Below, in pieces: positions 37,567 to 47,159 of a stretch of 64,000 nucleotides of DNA. The notes under the pieces are model-generated. The model did no database searches and was not told the DNA's origin. It saw nothing but the letters and a program-made list of their open reading frames with translations. The stretch lies in NCBI RefSeq assembly GCF_000427295.1, contig NZ_ATNM01000033.1, positions 17,392 through 81,391 of the forward strand, in the 5' to 3' direction. The translations under genes and the position numbers were made by a program. Each line of letters starts with the position of its first letter. The first letter of the stretch is position 1. The stretch is from Cyclobacterium qasimii M12-11B (GTDB lineage Bacteria > Bacteroidota > Bacteroidia > Cytophagales > Cyclobacteriaceae).

Positions 37567-38023
37567 AATTTGCTTAATTTTCACCTTGACAGCCCTATGG
37601 GCTGGTTAAGGTTTTCGGAATAATCATTTTTTTACCAGGTCAAGGCACTGATAAAAGTCCCTTGACTTGGTTTATCTTTATTTGTAATCTACTCATTCAC
37701 AGAAACAGAGCAACTCCATGTGCGAATTAGTAAAAGGTCGAAAAAATCCCTGTTTACAAAACTTTCTTCATCGCAGGTAAAACCTCTTTTACCGAAAGAT
37801 ATCTAAAATAATTCGCCATTAAAATAGTCCTGGTTTTAAAAATGCCCCTCACTTTTTTTGAGGGCTTCACAAAGTAGGCAACCCAGGTATTTAACTCATT
37901 GGGACGATCAACTTTTTAACTTATATTCACTTTTGTAACTACAAAACACTTAATTACTAGCACCTTGTTTGCCAATACCCAGCTAAGAAAGGTCTAACCA
38001 ATTTAAAAAAGATTATAAACCCA
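37567..38023. other. Intergenic region before the GH43 gene
   Basis: No gene. Two small hairpins: cagccc/gggctg (37590-37604) after fabF, and gcccctca/tgagggc around 37844-37866. The 33-nt motif at 37897-37929 recurs before the AtoE-type gene 9.6 kb away. Confidence 0.4.
37897..37929 (+). promoter_or_regulatory. 33-nt motif shared with 47497-47529 (candidate promoter)
   Basis: CATTG-nn-ACGATCAACTTTTTA-n-C-n-TATATTCA. TTG and TATATTCA sit about 20 bases apart, as expected for a Bacteroidota minus-33/minus-7 pair. It ends 94 bases before the GH43 start. Confidence 0.55.
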
Positions 38024-39109
38024 ATGAAGTCTCCTATCTTATCATTTTTACTTGCAGTAACAATTCTTTCCTCGTGTCAGCCTCAAAAAAAGGAGAAAGT
38101 GGAAGAAGAAAAAAAAACAATCTATTCTGGAAACCCTGTATTTCCAGGCTGGTATGCAGATCCGGAAGGTATAGTATTCAAAGATGAATATTGGATTTAT
38201 CCTACCTTTTCAGATGATTATGGAGATGCTGACAATACAACAGATTTAACTGAACAGCAGTTGGCACTTCAGAAGAATACGATCAATCCCCAATACCTGA
38301 AGCAAACTTTTCTTGATGCTTTTTCTTCAAAAGACCTGGTGAATTGGGAAAAGCATTCCCGGGTGTTGGACATTAAAGATGTTTCATGGGCAGCCTATTC
38401 CATTTGGGCTCCTTCCATCATAAAGGCCAATGATAAGTACTATTTATTTTTTGGTGCCAACGATATTCAGAGCGACGATGAGATGGGGGGAATTGGAGTA
38501 GCAGTGGCCGATAGCCCTGAAGGTCCTTTTGTAGATGCCCTGGGAAAACCCTTGATCAATTCATTTCACAATGGTGCTCAGCCCATAGACCAATTTGTTT
38601 TTAAAGACGATGATGGAAAGCATTACATGTATTATGGGGGCTGGAGACATTGTAATATCATCCAACTAAGTGATGATTTATTGAGCATAGTGCCTTTTGA
38701 TGACGGCGAAACATTCAAGGAGGTAACTCCTGATGAATATGTTGAAGGACCTTTTGTATTCAAACGAAATGATAAATATTACTTTATGTGGTCAGAAGGG
38801 AATTGGGGAGGACCGGATTACAGTGTTGCGTATGCCATTGGGGATACTCCTTTTGGTCCTTTTGAACGAATAGGTAAAGTATTACAGCAGGATCCAAATA
38901 TTGCCACCGGTGCTGGTCATCACTCAGTAATCAAAATTCCAGATACAGATGAGTATTATATTGTTTACCACCGTCGCCCCTTGGGCACTACAAATGGTAA
39001 CCACCGTGAAACTTGTATAGATGAAATGACTTTTGATGAAGAGGGTTTTATTAATCCAGTTAAAATGACTAATGAAGGGGTTCAAAAAAGACTTTTGAAT
39101 AACAATTAA
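38024..39109 (+). CDS. Glycoside hydrolase family 43 lipoprotein
   Basis: 361 residues. Lipobox LSSC (Cys 18). Five-bladed propeller typical of GH43: general base D46 in GWYADPEG, SWAAYSIWAPSII with the pKa-modulating Asp region, general acid in EYVEGPFVFKRNDKYYFMWSEG, and AGHHSVIKI in the last blade. Members release arabinose or xylose from arabinans and xylans. Anchored to a membrane facing the periplasm or surface. Monocistronic, preceded by a candidate promoter and followed by a large inverted repeat. Confidence 0.9.
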   Translation: MKSPILSFLLAVTILSSCQPQKKEKVEEEKKTIYSGNPVFPGWYADPEGIVFKDEYWIYPTFSDDYGDADNTTDLTEQQLALQKNTINPQYLKQTFLDAFSSKDLVNWEKHSRVLDIKDVSWAAYSIWAPSIIKANDKYYLFFGANDIQSDDEMGGIGVAVADSPEGPFVDALGKPLINSFHNGAQPIDQFVFKDDDGKHYMYYGGWRHCNIIQLSDDLLSIVPFDDGETFKEVTPDEYVEGPFVFKRNDKYYFMWSEGNWGGPDYSVAYAIGDTPFGPFERIGKVLQQDPNIATGAGHHSVIKIPDTDEYYIVYHRRPLGTTNGNHRETCIDEMTFDEEGFINPVKMTNEGVQKRLLNNN

Positions 39110-39195
39110 AATTGATAGAACCCCTTACTTGCTTCATGAAGGATACCCCCTTCCCCCTACATACCTTATTAACTATTTTTAGGTCCTAAACCCAT

Positions 39196-39237
39196 GATAC
39201 TTAAATTATAACCTTAATAGGTTATAATTTAAGTATC
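39196..39237. repeat. Perfect 18-bp inverted repeat, 6-nt loop
   Basis: Left arm gatacttaaattataacc (39196-39213), loop ttaata, right arm its exact complement (39220-39237). It lies 87 bases after GH43 and 110 bases before arsR. AT-rich with no T run; it may be a GH43 terminator, an operator, or an RNA hairpin. Confidence 0.65.
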
Positions 39238-39324
39238 CTACCCCTTAAGTTGCGGGACAAAAAGACTATTTGAACTAATTTTTTCTGCAAACATGACTTA
39301 AGTCACAAAAGCCCTTAAAAACCT

Positions 39325-39340
39325 ATCGTATATTTACGAT
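39325..39340. promoter_or_regulatory. Probable ArsR operator 1 over the minus-7 element
   Basis: atcgta-tatt-tacgat, a perfect 6-bp dyad 7 bases before the GTG start of arsR. It contains TATATTTA (39329-39336), the likely minus-7 element, so binding would block transcription. The same 16-base design recurs at 39671-39686. Confidence 0.75.
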
Positions 39341-39347
39341 TAGAAAG

Positions 39348-39653
39348 GTGAAAAGAAATTTAGAACATAGCACTTACACAAAAGAAACCGAAGCTTTAGC
39401 GAAATTCGCAAAAGCTTTGGGGCATCCTACACGTATTGCCATACTAAAGCATCTTGAAAACCAATCCTGTTGTTGCACTGGCGATTTGGTAGAGGTATTT
39501 CCTTTGGCACAATCTACCATTTCTCAACATCTAAAAGAGTTAAAAACCGCCGGTTTAATTCAAGGGGAATTAAAACCTCCCAAGATAAAATATTGTATCA
39601 ATCAAAAAAACTGGAAGATTGCTAAAGCTTTGTTTCAACAATTTTTCGACTGA
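39348..39653 (+). CDS. ArsR/SmtB family winged-helix repressor
   Basis: 101 residues. Winged helix-turn-helix with ALGHPTRIAIL and the recognition helix QSTISQHLKEL. Three consecutive cysteines (C41-C43, SCCCTGDLV) at the start of the DNA-binding helix correspond to the ArsR metal/metalloid or thiol sensing site (family form CVCDL). The start is GTG, 7 bases after the operator. It should repress its own promoter and the downstream genes for a CPKC thioredoxin, OsmC and a YraQ-type permease, released by arsenite, another soft metal, or a thiol oxidant. Ligand not determinable. Confidence 0.9.
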   Translation: MKRNLEHSTYTKETEALAKFAKALGHPTRIAILKHLENQSCCCTGDLVEVFPLAQSTISQHLKELKTAGLIQGELKPPKIKYCINQKNWKIAKALFQQFFD

Positions 39654-39670
39654 TATTATTTATTAATCCT

Positions 39671-39686
39671 ATCGCCTATTGACGAT
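39671..39686. promoter_or_regulatory. Probable ArsR operator 2
   Basis: atcg-cctattga-cgat, same length and same outer and central bases as operator 1 (ATCG-nn-TATT-n-ACGAT). It lies between arsR and the thioredoxin gene, 18 bases before the latter. Confidence 0.7.
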
Positions 39687-39704
39687 AAACAAACTCAAAT
39701 TATT

Positions 39705-39941
39705 ATGACTAAAGTAATTAAAATCTTAGGAACAGGTTGTCCAAAATGTCAATCAATGACAGGAGTTGTAAAAGAGGTGATTGCAGAAAATGGAATTGAT
39801 GCAAGCATTGAAAAGGTTGAGGATGTCATGGAGATCATGAAATTCAACGTCATGACCACGCCAGCATTGGTTGTCGATAATGTGATCACAATTAAAGGTC
39901 GTGTACCATCAAAAAAAGAAGTTTTGGATCTTTTAAATTAA
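39705..39941 (+). CDS. Small thioredoxin-fold protein (redox-active disulfide protein 2 type)
   Basis: 78 residues with active-site C12-P-K-C15 in GTGCPKCQ and cis-proline P53 in TTPALV. This matches the small glutaredoxin-like family often called redox-active disulfide protein 2, repeatedly found beside YraQ/ArsP-type permeases. Cytoplasmic. It probably exchanges electrons with a metal- or thiol-handling partner. It follows arsR and operator 2, and OsmC begins 6 bases after its stop, so it is part of one stress operon. Confidence 0.88.
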   Translation: MTKVIKILGTGCPKCQSMTGVVKEVIAENGIDASIEKVEDVMEIMKFNVMTTPALVVDNVITIKGRVPSKKEVLDLLN

Positions 39942-39947
39942 ATAAAT

Positions 39948-40355
39948 ATGGATTATCAAATCAATGCTTCATCCATTTCAAACCAAGATGCAGAGATTCA
40001 GATAAAAGAGTCAGCCATTGCTTTTGGCACGACTTCTAAAACTGCTGAAACCCTGCCTAATCCTGCCGAGTTATTATTGGGATCATTCTCTGCTTGCATG
40101 CTAAAAAATGTGGAACGTTTTTCAGCATTAATGAAATTCACTTACACAAAAGCTACTGTTGAGGTGAATGCAGTACGTCTTGAAAACCCACCTAGAATGG
40201 ACAATATTGAATACAATTTGACCATTTACAGCCAGGATCAAAAATTAAATCCCGCCTTGTTAAGGAAGAACCTTGAGAAGTTTGGCACTATATACAACAC
40301 ACTCAAACTGTCATGTTCTATTTCCGGAACAATAAACAAAAGAGAGAATGTTTGA
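39948..40355 (+). CDS. OsmC family protein
   Basis: 135 residues. Both reactive cysteines are present: C50 (LGSFSACMLKN, peroxidatic) and C123 (KLSCSISG, resolving). OsmC/Ohr proteins reduce organic hydroperoxides with thiols, or handle persulfides. Its stop overlaps the permease start by 8 bases. Together with the CPKC protein it suggests that the operon deals with thiol-reactive or sulfur species as well as metals. Confidence 0.88.
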   Translation: MDYQINASSISNQDAEIQIKESAIAFGTTSKTAETLPNPAELLLGSFSACMLKNVERFSALMKFTYTKATVEVNAVRLENPPRMDNIEYNLTIYSQDQKLNPALLRKNLEKFGTIYNTLKLSCSISGTINKRENV

Positions 40356-41322
40356 TTGGTTACAACATTTTTCCGATTGGCTCATTTATACCATTTTTGA
40401 AATTGGAGCAGAAACACATTTGGGAATTGCACTGAATTTCTTTGTGTATGATACCCTAAAAATTCTCATCCTTTTATTTTTCATTGTTTTTATAATGGGA
40501 ATTGTGAATGCTTATTTCCCAATTGAAAAGCTTAAAGATTACCTAAATAAAAAGAAGCTTTATGGTCTGGAATATTTTTTTTCTTCCATTTTCGGAGCAA
40601 TTACACCCTTTTGCTCCTGCTCATCGGTACCGCTTTTTATTGGCTTTGTACAAGGAGGAATTCCTTTAGGTGTCACGTTTTCGTTTCTCATTACTTCCCC
40701 TTTAGTCAATGAAGTAGCCGTTGCCATGTTTCTTGGTATGTTTGGCATCAAAGCAACATTGATTTATGCTATTTCTGGAATTTTATTAGGAACCATCGGT
40801 GGCTGGCTATTGGGCAAATTTAACCTAGAACCTTTACTATCAGATTGGGTAAAAAGCATTTTAGCCAATAAAATGCAACAAGCAGCATACATAGAGGAAA
40901 GTCAAACTTTCAGCCAACGATTACCTGAAATTTCACGTAGTGCTTGGGACATCGTAAGAGGTGTACTGCTCTATGTAGTGATCGGTATTGCTATAGGCGC
41001 AGCCATGCATGGCTATGTTCCCGAAAACTTTTTTAACCAATATCTGGGAGGCGGTGAATGGTGGACTGTTCCTCTTGCCGTATTTGTTGCCGTACCAATG
41101 TATGCCAATGCTGCAGGAATTGTTCCTGTAATCCAGGTTTTTGTAGCCAAAGGTGTTCCACTTGGAACAGCCATTGCTTTTATGATGGCAACAGTGGGCT
41201 TATCCATTCCAGAAGCCACATTGCTCAAGAAAGTAATGTCTTTGAAACTAATCACTATCTTTTTTGGAGTGGTAACCTTATGTATTATCCTTTCGGGATA
41301 TTTATTCAATGTCATTTTGTGA
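40348..41322 (+). CDS. Permease of the YraQ/ArsP_1 (PF03773, DUF318) family
   Basis: 324 residues, about 8 membrane spans in two blocks separated by a loop (about 175-205). First block holds the signature TPFCSCSSVP and the repeat FLITSPLVNEVAV; the second holds VAVPMYANAAGIVPV. Related ArsP exports organoarsenicals, and others are linked to copper/zinc. The cysteine pair CSC may bind soft metal or arsenic. Last gene of the ArsR operon; overlaps osmC. A diverged paralogue, also under an ArsR repressor, lies at 59484. Confidence 0.9.
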   Translation: MFDWLQHFSDWLIYTIFEIGAETHLGIALNFFVYDTLKILILLFFIVFIMGIVNAYFPIEKLKDYLNKKKLYGLEYFFSSIFGAITPFCSCSSVPLFIGFVQGGIPLGVTFSFLITSPLVNEVAVAMFLGMFGIKATLIYAISGILLGTIGGWLLGKFNLEPLLSDWVKSILANKMQQAAYIEESQTFSQRLPEISRSAWDIVRGVLLYVVIGIAIGAAMHGYVPENFFNQYLGGGEWWTVPLAVFVAVPMYANAAGIVPVIQVFVAKGVPLGTAIAFMMATVGLSIPEATLLKKVMSLKLITIFFGVVTLCIILSGYLFNVIL

Positions 41323-41703
41323 CATTAATTGCGAGAAAAAAGAAAAAATACATGCTTTATCCAATTCTAAATAATAAGTGTTTTTCTGACCCTAAATTAA
41401 ATGGTATAAAAATTTTGAAGTGCTTACCAAGGCAGACTTTTAAAACAGAAAATAGCGTTTGTGTTTGAAAGACCAATTTTTAGTATTCTAAGTGCTAATA
41501 ATTGGTTATGAGCTGATTTAAACTTTCTATAAAATGTCAAATTATCAATATTTTATTCCGCAGAAAATAATATTATAATTTTTTATTTAGAAAAATCGAT
41601 TAAAATGATATATTCATTGATTAGGTAATGTTTTTTTATCTTATATTTGATAAAATTTTAAAGAACAATACTTATTGGTTTTTTCACCTAAAAACTTCTA
41701 AAC
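41323..41703. other. Intergenic region
   Basis: AT-rich; no gene, hairpin or convincing promoter seen. Likely carries the promoter of the response regulator. Confidence 0.35.
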
Positions 41704-42120
41704 ATGACATCAAAACTTAATTCCATCCTTCTTGTTGATGATGATAAGGCCACTAATTTTGTCAACAACTATACAATAAAAAAATCAGCTTGTTCAGATA
41801 ATGTAGTCATTGCCGAAAATGGACTTGAGGCTTTGGAATATCTCCAATCTAAACAAAATGAATCCTCCACCCAACCCAATATCATTTTCTTAGATATTAA
41901 CATGCCTGTAATGAATGGATGGGAATTTTTAGAGGAATACGAAAAATTGACCCATGACAAACGAAACGATATTATTTTAATAATGTTGACCACCTCCCTG
42001 AACCCTGATGATGTAGGTAGGGCAGAAAGTTTCTCTTCAATCAGTGGATATCGAAACAAGCCATTGACCGTAAAAATGATTGAGGAAATTGTGGAAGAAT
42101 ACTTTGTAGTAAGTAGTTGA
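41704..42120 (+). CDS. Single-domain response regulator (CheY-like)
   Basis: 138 residues, receiver domain only. Acidic pocket D12-D13, phosphoacceptor D64 (FLDINMPVMNGWEF), switch Thr in LTTS and conserved Lys in YRNKPL. No output domain, so it signals by protein contact, as many Bacteroidota receivers do. A membrane histidine kinase gene follows in the same direction 164 bases on and is the likely partner. Confidence 0.9.
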   Translation: MTSKLNSILLVDDDKATNFVNNYTIKKSACSDNVVIAENGLEALEYLQSKQNESSTQPNIIFLDINMPVMNGWEFLEEYEKLTHDKRNDIILIMLTTSLNPDDVGRAESFSSISGYRNKPLTVKMIEEIVEEYFVVSS

Positions 42121-42284
42121 AAATAAATTTATTGCTTATATAATTCCATATTTTACACGTAAATTATACCTCTAAATCAGATACATTTTTTAATATCCTC
42201 CAAATCATAAATTAGTTAATAATTCACCTCTTTCTACGCTAGAAAAAGGATAATGAAAGTCCTAAACTTGTTCTTGTAATTAAT

Positions 42285-44238
42285 ATGACAATTCAATTAA
42301 AAGCGAAGAAGTCAAGAACTTTTAAATTTTTTAGCTTCTTAATATTGATGATAAGTACAACAATTATTTGTTTACGGTTATTTAATATACCCCCAATTTT
42401 AGAGGTGATTTCCAGTGAATCTGGAATGGAATTTATTACTGCCATTTTATTTTTTCTATTAAGCTTGGGGCTATTGGGCTCACATGGCAAATCTAAGCCT
42501 TCTTTAATTCTGTATAGGGTTTCTATTTTTTGCGTTTTAGTAATATCAATACTTACAATTGGACAGTATTTTTTAAGTAACCTCCAGAATATTAATGCAA
42601 CATTTGAACCTGACACTTTAGCTTCAAATTTTCAGAGAAAAACGCCTTTAGCAACAGCAATTTGTTTCCTGTTAATCGGGGTTTCAATTTTGGGTATACA
42701 ATCAAAATCGAAAAAAGTAAAAAGTATTATCAATGGTTTAATATTCATAACATGGGTAATAAATTTTATTGCCATAATTATTTTTATTTTAAATATACCA
42801 AGTAAAAATGCAGACTTTCTGATTCCAATACCAATTCATTCATCCCTCATCTTCTTCTTTTATTCGGGGTTTTTACTCTTTAAAAATGATTCAAAGACTT
42901 TAAATGAGTTGATTTTCGGAAATTATACAGGAAGCAATTTAATTAAATCTTCAGGCCCCTTTGTTTTTGGTATGATAATGATAATGGGGCTCGTTTTGAT
43001 TTATTTAATCAATAATGAACAGGTAGATGTAAATGTTGGTTTAATCATTTACTCCATCATTGCTGTAGTTTTTTCATTAACTAACATTTTTGTAGTGGCC
43101 ATACAATTGAACCGGTCGGACCAGGAAAAAATCATCTATGAAAATGCATTGCATGCCTCGATAAAGGAGATAAAACAATACAAAGAAGCACTAGATAGCT
43201 GTTCCCTAGTTGATATCACAGATATGAATGGCACTATTATTTCTGTAAATGATAAATTCTGTGAAATATCAAAATATGACCGAAAAGAGCTAATCGGCAA
43301 AACACATAGAGTCATCAATTCTGGCCACCATTCAAAAGAATTCTATGCCGACCTCTGGCATGAAATTAAAACGGAAAAGTCTGGATTGGGGACATTAAAA
43401 TAAAAACAAGAACGAAGAGTTTTATTGGGTTCACACGGCAATTATTCCATTTAAAAATGAATTTGGAGAAATTTATCAATTCTTAACACTTAGACAAGAT
43501 ATCACAAAACATACCCTATTGGCTTTGCAGTACAAGAACCTTAAACTGAAAAACAAGGAACTAGAACAATTCACCTATATAGCCTCTCATGATTTACAAG
43601 AACCGCTGAGAACGGTAAGAAGCATGATAAGTATTTTACAGGAAGATTACTCCAGTAAATTAGATGACGATGCTCAATTGTCTCTCAATTTCATGACTGA
43701 GGCAACTGATAGAATGAGCGAATTAATAAAGGGTTTATTGGACTACTCTAGAATAGGCCGTGGGAAAGAACTCATAACTGTAAACACCAATGAAATTATT
43801 CTTGAAATCACCAAAGACCTGGCTACTATAATTGAAAAAAATGACGCTATAATTACTGCTGACGACCTGCCAATAATAATGGCTTACAAGACAGAAATTA
43901 GACTTTTGTTTCAAAATTTAATAAGCAATGCTATAAAATTTCAAAAAGAAAATGGCCAGCCAAAAATCCATATTTCAGCGCTGGAGGATAACTACTATTG
44001 GAAATTCTCTGTGAAAGACAATGGCATTGGCATTCCAGAAAAAGACAATCGCAATGTTTTCGGCATTTTCAAAAGACTCCATAAACGCAGTTATTATGAT
44101 GGCACGGGTATTGGCCTTGCACATTGCGAAAAAATTGTTCATTTACATGGGGGAGAAATATGGGTAGATTCGAAAGTAAATCAAGGGAGTACATTTCACT
44201 TTACTATTCTGAAAAATTCATTAAATGAACCCTATTAA
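42285..44238 (+). pseudogene. Membrane PAS histidine kinase, frame broken twice
   Basis: About 651 residues after repair. N-terminal membrane domain with some seven hydrophobic segments (1-265), a PAS domain (about 295-410: DSCSLVDITDMNGTIISVND, YDRKELIGKTHRVINSGHH), then a HisKA-type domain with H box ASHDLQEPLRTV and an ATPase domain: N box FQNLISNAIKF, G1 VKDNGIGIP, G2 GTGIGLAHCEKIV. The frame fails at 43379, where one G in place of two loses KVWIGDI, and at 43397-43400, where four A in place of five lose KNKNKNEEFYW. The last part (43519 on) looks like a free-standing kinase core but is its tail. Partner is probably the preceding receiver. Confidence 0.85.
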
Positions 44239-44350
44239 TCCTTCCAAAAAGTTTACTTAAGTGCTAAAATATTGGCTTTATCAATCGCTTCCCAACACTT
44301 ATTATACTTTAACAATACTCCTAATTCAGACTTTTAATTATTTTAGATAA

Positions 44351-46089
44351 TTAGTTTATCGGATCATAATTTTTTGATTGCAGGGAAATCTTTTCCTCAA
44401 TAGCGGTTTTATGACTCAAGGGCTTACAATGCTCAAAGGCCTCATTTGTTTTCACGAAAAAATTCTCTTTACCAATGGCATCAATCAGGCCACTGCTATA
44501 AAAGATATCCCGAGTTGGACCAATCGCTCCTGCAACAACCAATTTAATTCCTTTTTGCTTCAATTCGGCAATGGTTTGACGTAGCATGTGCACAGCACTA
44601 CTGTCAATATAATTAATGGCTTCCGCATTTAGGATGATGAATTTTACTGCTGTTCCTTTATTGTCAAGTTGATTTTGCAATTCATTTTTGAAATAATCTT
44701 TATTTCCAAAAAAGAGCTGCGCATCAAAGCGGATGATTAAAAATTCTTCAAAGGTTTCTGTATCCTCGGGAAAACGCACCACATTCTTAAAGTAGTCTGT
44801 ATTACGAATTCTACCCAAGACAGCTATATGTGGTCTTGAAGTCCTATAAACAAGTAAAAGCAAAGAGATCAAAACGCCAAGTAAAATTCCTTCCTTGATA
44901 CCAACAGTGAGGGTGATCAAAAAGGTGGCGATTAATAGAAAAAACTCATCTCTTCTGTTTCTGAAAAGCTCCACAGGATATTTGAAATCTATCAGTCCAA
45001 AAACAGCAACCATAATAATCGCTGCTAAAACTGCATTGGGTAGATAATAGAACAAAGGGGTTAAAAACAATAATGTAAGCCCCACCACAAGAGCACTTAT
45101 CATAGGTGCTACCCCTGTTTTTGCGCCAGCCTGGTCATTGACTGCAGTTCTTGAAAAGCCACCGGTAGTTGGGTACGATTGGAAAAGAGATCCGAAAATA
45201 TTAGATGTACCTAAAGCTATTAGCTCTTGATTGGAATCAACCTTATAATCGGAGTGTTTTTCCTCTATGGCCTTGGCTACGGAGATCGCTTCCATAAATG
45301 CTATTAGGGCTAAAGTCAGCGCTATAGGTAGTAGCTCAGAAATTCTTGAATAGGCAATGGTAGGCACTTGAAAGGACGGTAGTCCACTAGGCACCTCACC
45401 TACAATTTTCACACCTAAATCGTTTAGACCAAAAATATAGATACCCAAAACACCAAGAACCACCACAACCAAGGCGGCGGGAATACGGCTGTTGAACCTC
45501 TTTATCGACTTAATGAGAACAATTGCAACTATACCAATTCCAAATGTGATCCAATTGGTGTCCGAAATTGTTGAAAATGCATTGCCCAACAGGATATGTA
45601 TTTGATTACTACTTTGGATGGTAGTGCCCAAAAGATGCTTTAACTGGCTTAAGGCTATGATGATGGCTGCTGCGGAAGTGAACCCACTAATTACCGGTTT
45701 TGATAAAAATTTACCAAAAACCCCATACGAAGCAGCCCCAATCCCAACTGAATTACCCCCATAAATAAAGCCAGGAAGATCGCCATGGCAATGTATTCAT
45801 CCATACCAGTAAGGGCCAGTGCTCCCAGCCCGGACGCTACCAATAATGAATCCATAGCAACAGGACCTACTGCTAGCTGTCGGGATGTGCCCATAATCGC
45901 ATAGATTACCTGTGGAATCAAGGAGGCGTAAAGTCCGAAAACCGGAGGTAGTCCTGCAATCATTGCATAAGCCATCCCCTGAGGAATTAGCATGATACCT
46001 ACAGTTAATCCAGCTCCTACATCTCCTGAGAGGTAGGCTTTTTTATAACTCGAAAGCCATTGAAGAATGGGGAAATATTGTTTTAACAT
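44351..46089 (-). pseudogene. SulP family anion transporter with STAS domain, frame broken once
   Basis: About 579 residues after repair. Starts with the SulP signature [17 protein letters not shown] in the form [20 protein letters not shown], then [17 protein letters not shown] and GPVAMDSL; about 12-14 membrane spans, with SYPTTGGFSRTAVN in the middle. The C-terminal STAS domain includes the phosphorylatable serine motif NYIDSSAVHML. The frame is lost at 45705-45709: five A (minus-strand T) where six restore [19 protein letters not shown]. SulP members import sulfate, bicarbonate or other anions, usually with sodium or protons. No carbonic anhydrase lies nearby. Monocistronic. Confidence 0.88.
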
Positions 46090-46657
46090 GGTTAGAATTT
46101 GATATCAAAAGTACCGTATTCAAAATCACATTACAGTAACATTGGTCACAAAGCTAATATTTTACCCAATGGCTTAATATTGATGTGATGGCGCTGAAAT
46201 TTTTTATTCCTTTCTCTCAGAAAGCTGACACCTTAATACCCAATGCGTTAATCGTTTGGGCTATAGATCTAATCCCCAATATGGACACCATTTTGCTTCC
46301 TCAGAAACGGCCACAAATGCTTGCTCTCCTTATTCCAAGCCTTGATTAGAAATCCCTTGAAAAATACGCTCACTATCCATACCCCTACTATAAAACCAGC
46401 CGATTAAAATCAGGCCCAGCCTCTCACCTGTCGGAACCATCAATTATTTGACCTATATTTACGCTTCTGGACACGCACAATGGACATAGCCATAGCCAAA
46501 ATCAGCGCTATGTTCACGGTTTTTGGCTTTAAGTCAAGCGGGTTTAGACGGTGAAAAAATTGCTTTTAAAGCCGTCATAAGACCTACCTTGGGCCTTAAC
46601 ACCTATTAAAGCTCTCCCTTTAAAGCGTACACTACTAAAGTGTTTAAATTCAGAAAA
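46090..46657. other. Intergenic region, about 550 bases
   Basis: No supported gene. Composition is closer to coding than most spacers here, but all frames carry stops. A third, weaker relative of the 33-nt motif (20 of 26 bases) is at 46436-46461. Confidence 0.35.
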
Positions 46658-47159
46658 ATGAACGATTCATTAAATATTTGTTTGTCCTGCGGAATCTGTT
46701 GTGATGGTACCTTAATTGGCTTTGTGCAACTTGACCCTGAAGAGGTGCCAAGAGTGAAAGAGTTTATGGATATAGAGGATGAAAAAGGCAATGGCTTTTT
46801 TCTTCAGCCTTGTAAGAAATTTTGTGATGCTTGTACTGTTTATTCCAAAAGGCCCAGACAATGTGCCAGTTTTGAATGTGGACTTTTAAAATCCGTGGAC
46901 CAAAAAGAATTGGAATTTGATTCTGCTGTAGAAATGGTCAAGGTAGTAAAACAAAAAAGGTAGCCATAGAAGAAAAGTTAGCCCTAAGTAACATCGAATT
47001 ACAATCCCAATCCTTCTATTTTAAAATGGTCGAATTGAATAGGGTTTTAAGGAAAAAACGGATGAAGTTACAATAACTCAAAGCCAACAAGAATTATTAT
47101 TGGACATTGAGGAACTCGACAATTTAGTGATGAAAAATTTTGATGTCTCTTTCTTCTAA
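46658..47159 (+). pseudogene. YkgJ-type cysteine cluster protein, frame broken twice near the end
   Basis: The first 100 residues are open: a zinc- or iron-binding CxxCxxCC cluster (CLSCGICCDG), then CKKFCDACTVYSKRPRQCASFEC. This is the YkgJ/PF03692 cluster family, putative Fe-S or zinc proteins. The frame then stops at 46963, but adding one A to the run at 46953-46958 restores KQKKVAIEEKLALSNIELQ, and one A to the run at 47053-47058 restores RKKTDEVTITQSQQELLLD, ending at 47159. The restored tail is a helical extension of about 65 residues. I prefer ATG 46658 over the GTG at 46640. Function unknown. Confidence 0.75.

Noticed and set aside
43519..44238. Stand-alone histidine kinase core starting at a TTG
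   Set aside because: The upstream frame continues into it once two homopolymer changes are corrected, and the PAS domain is cut exactly there.
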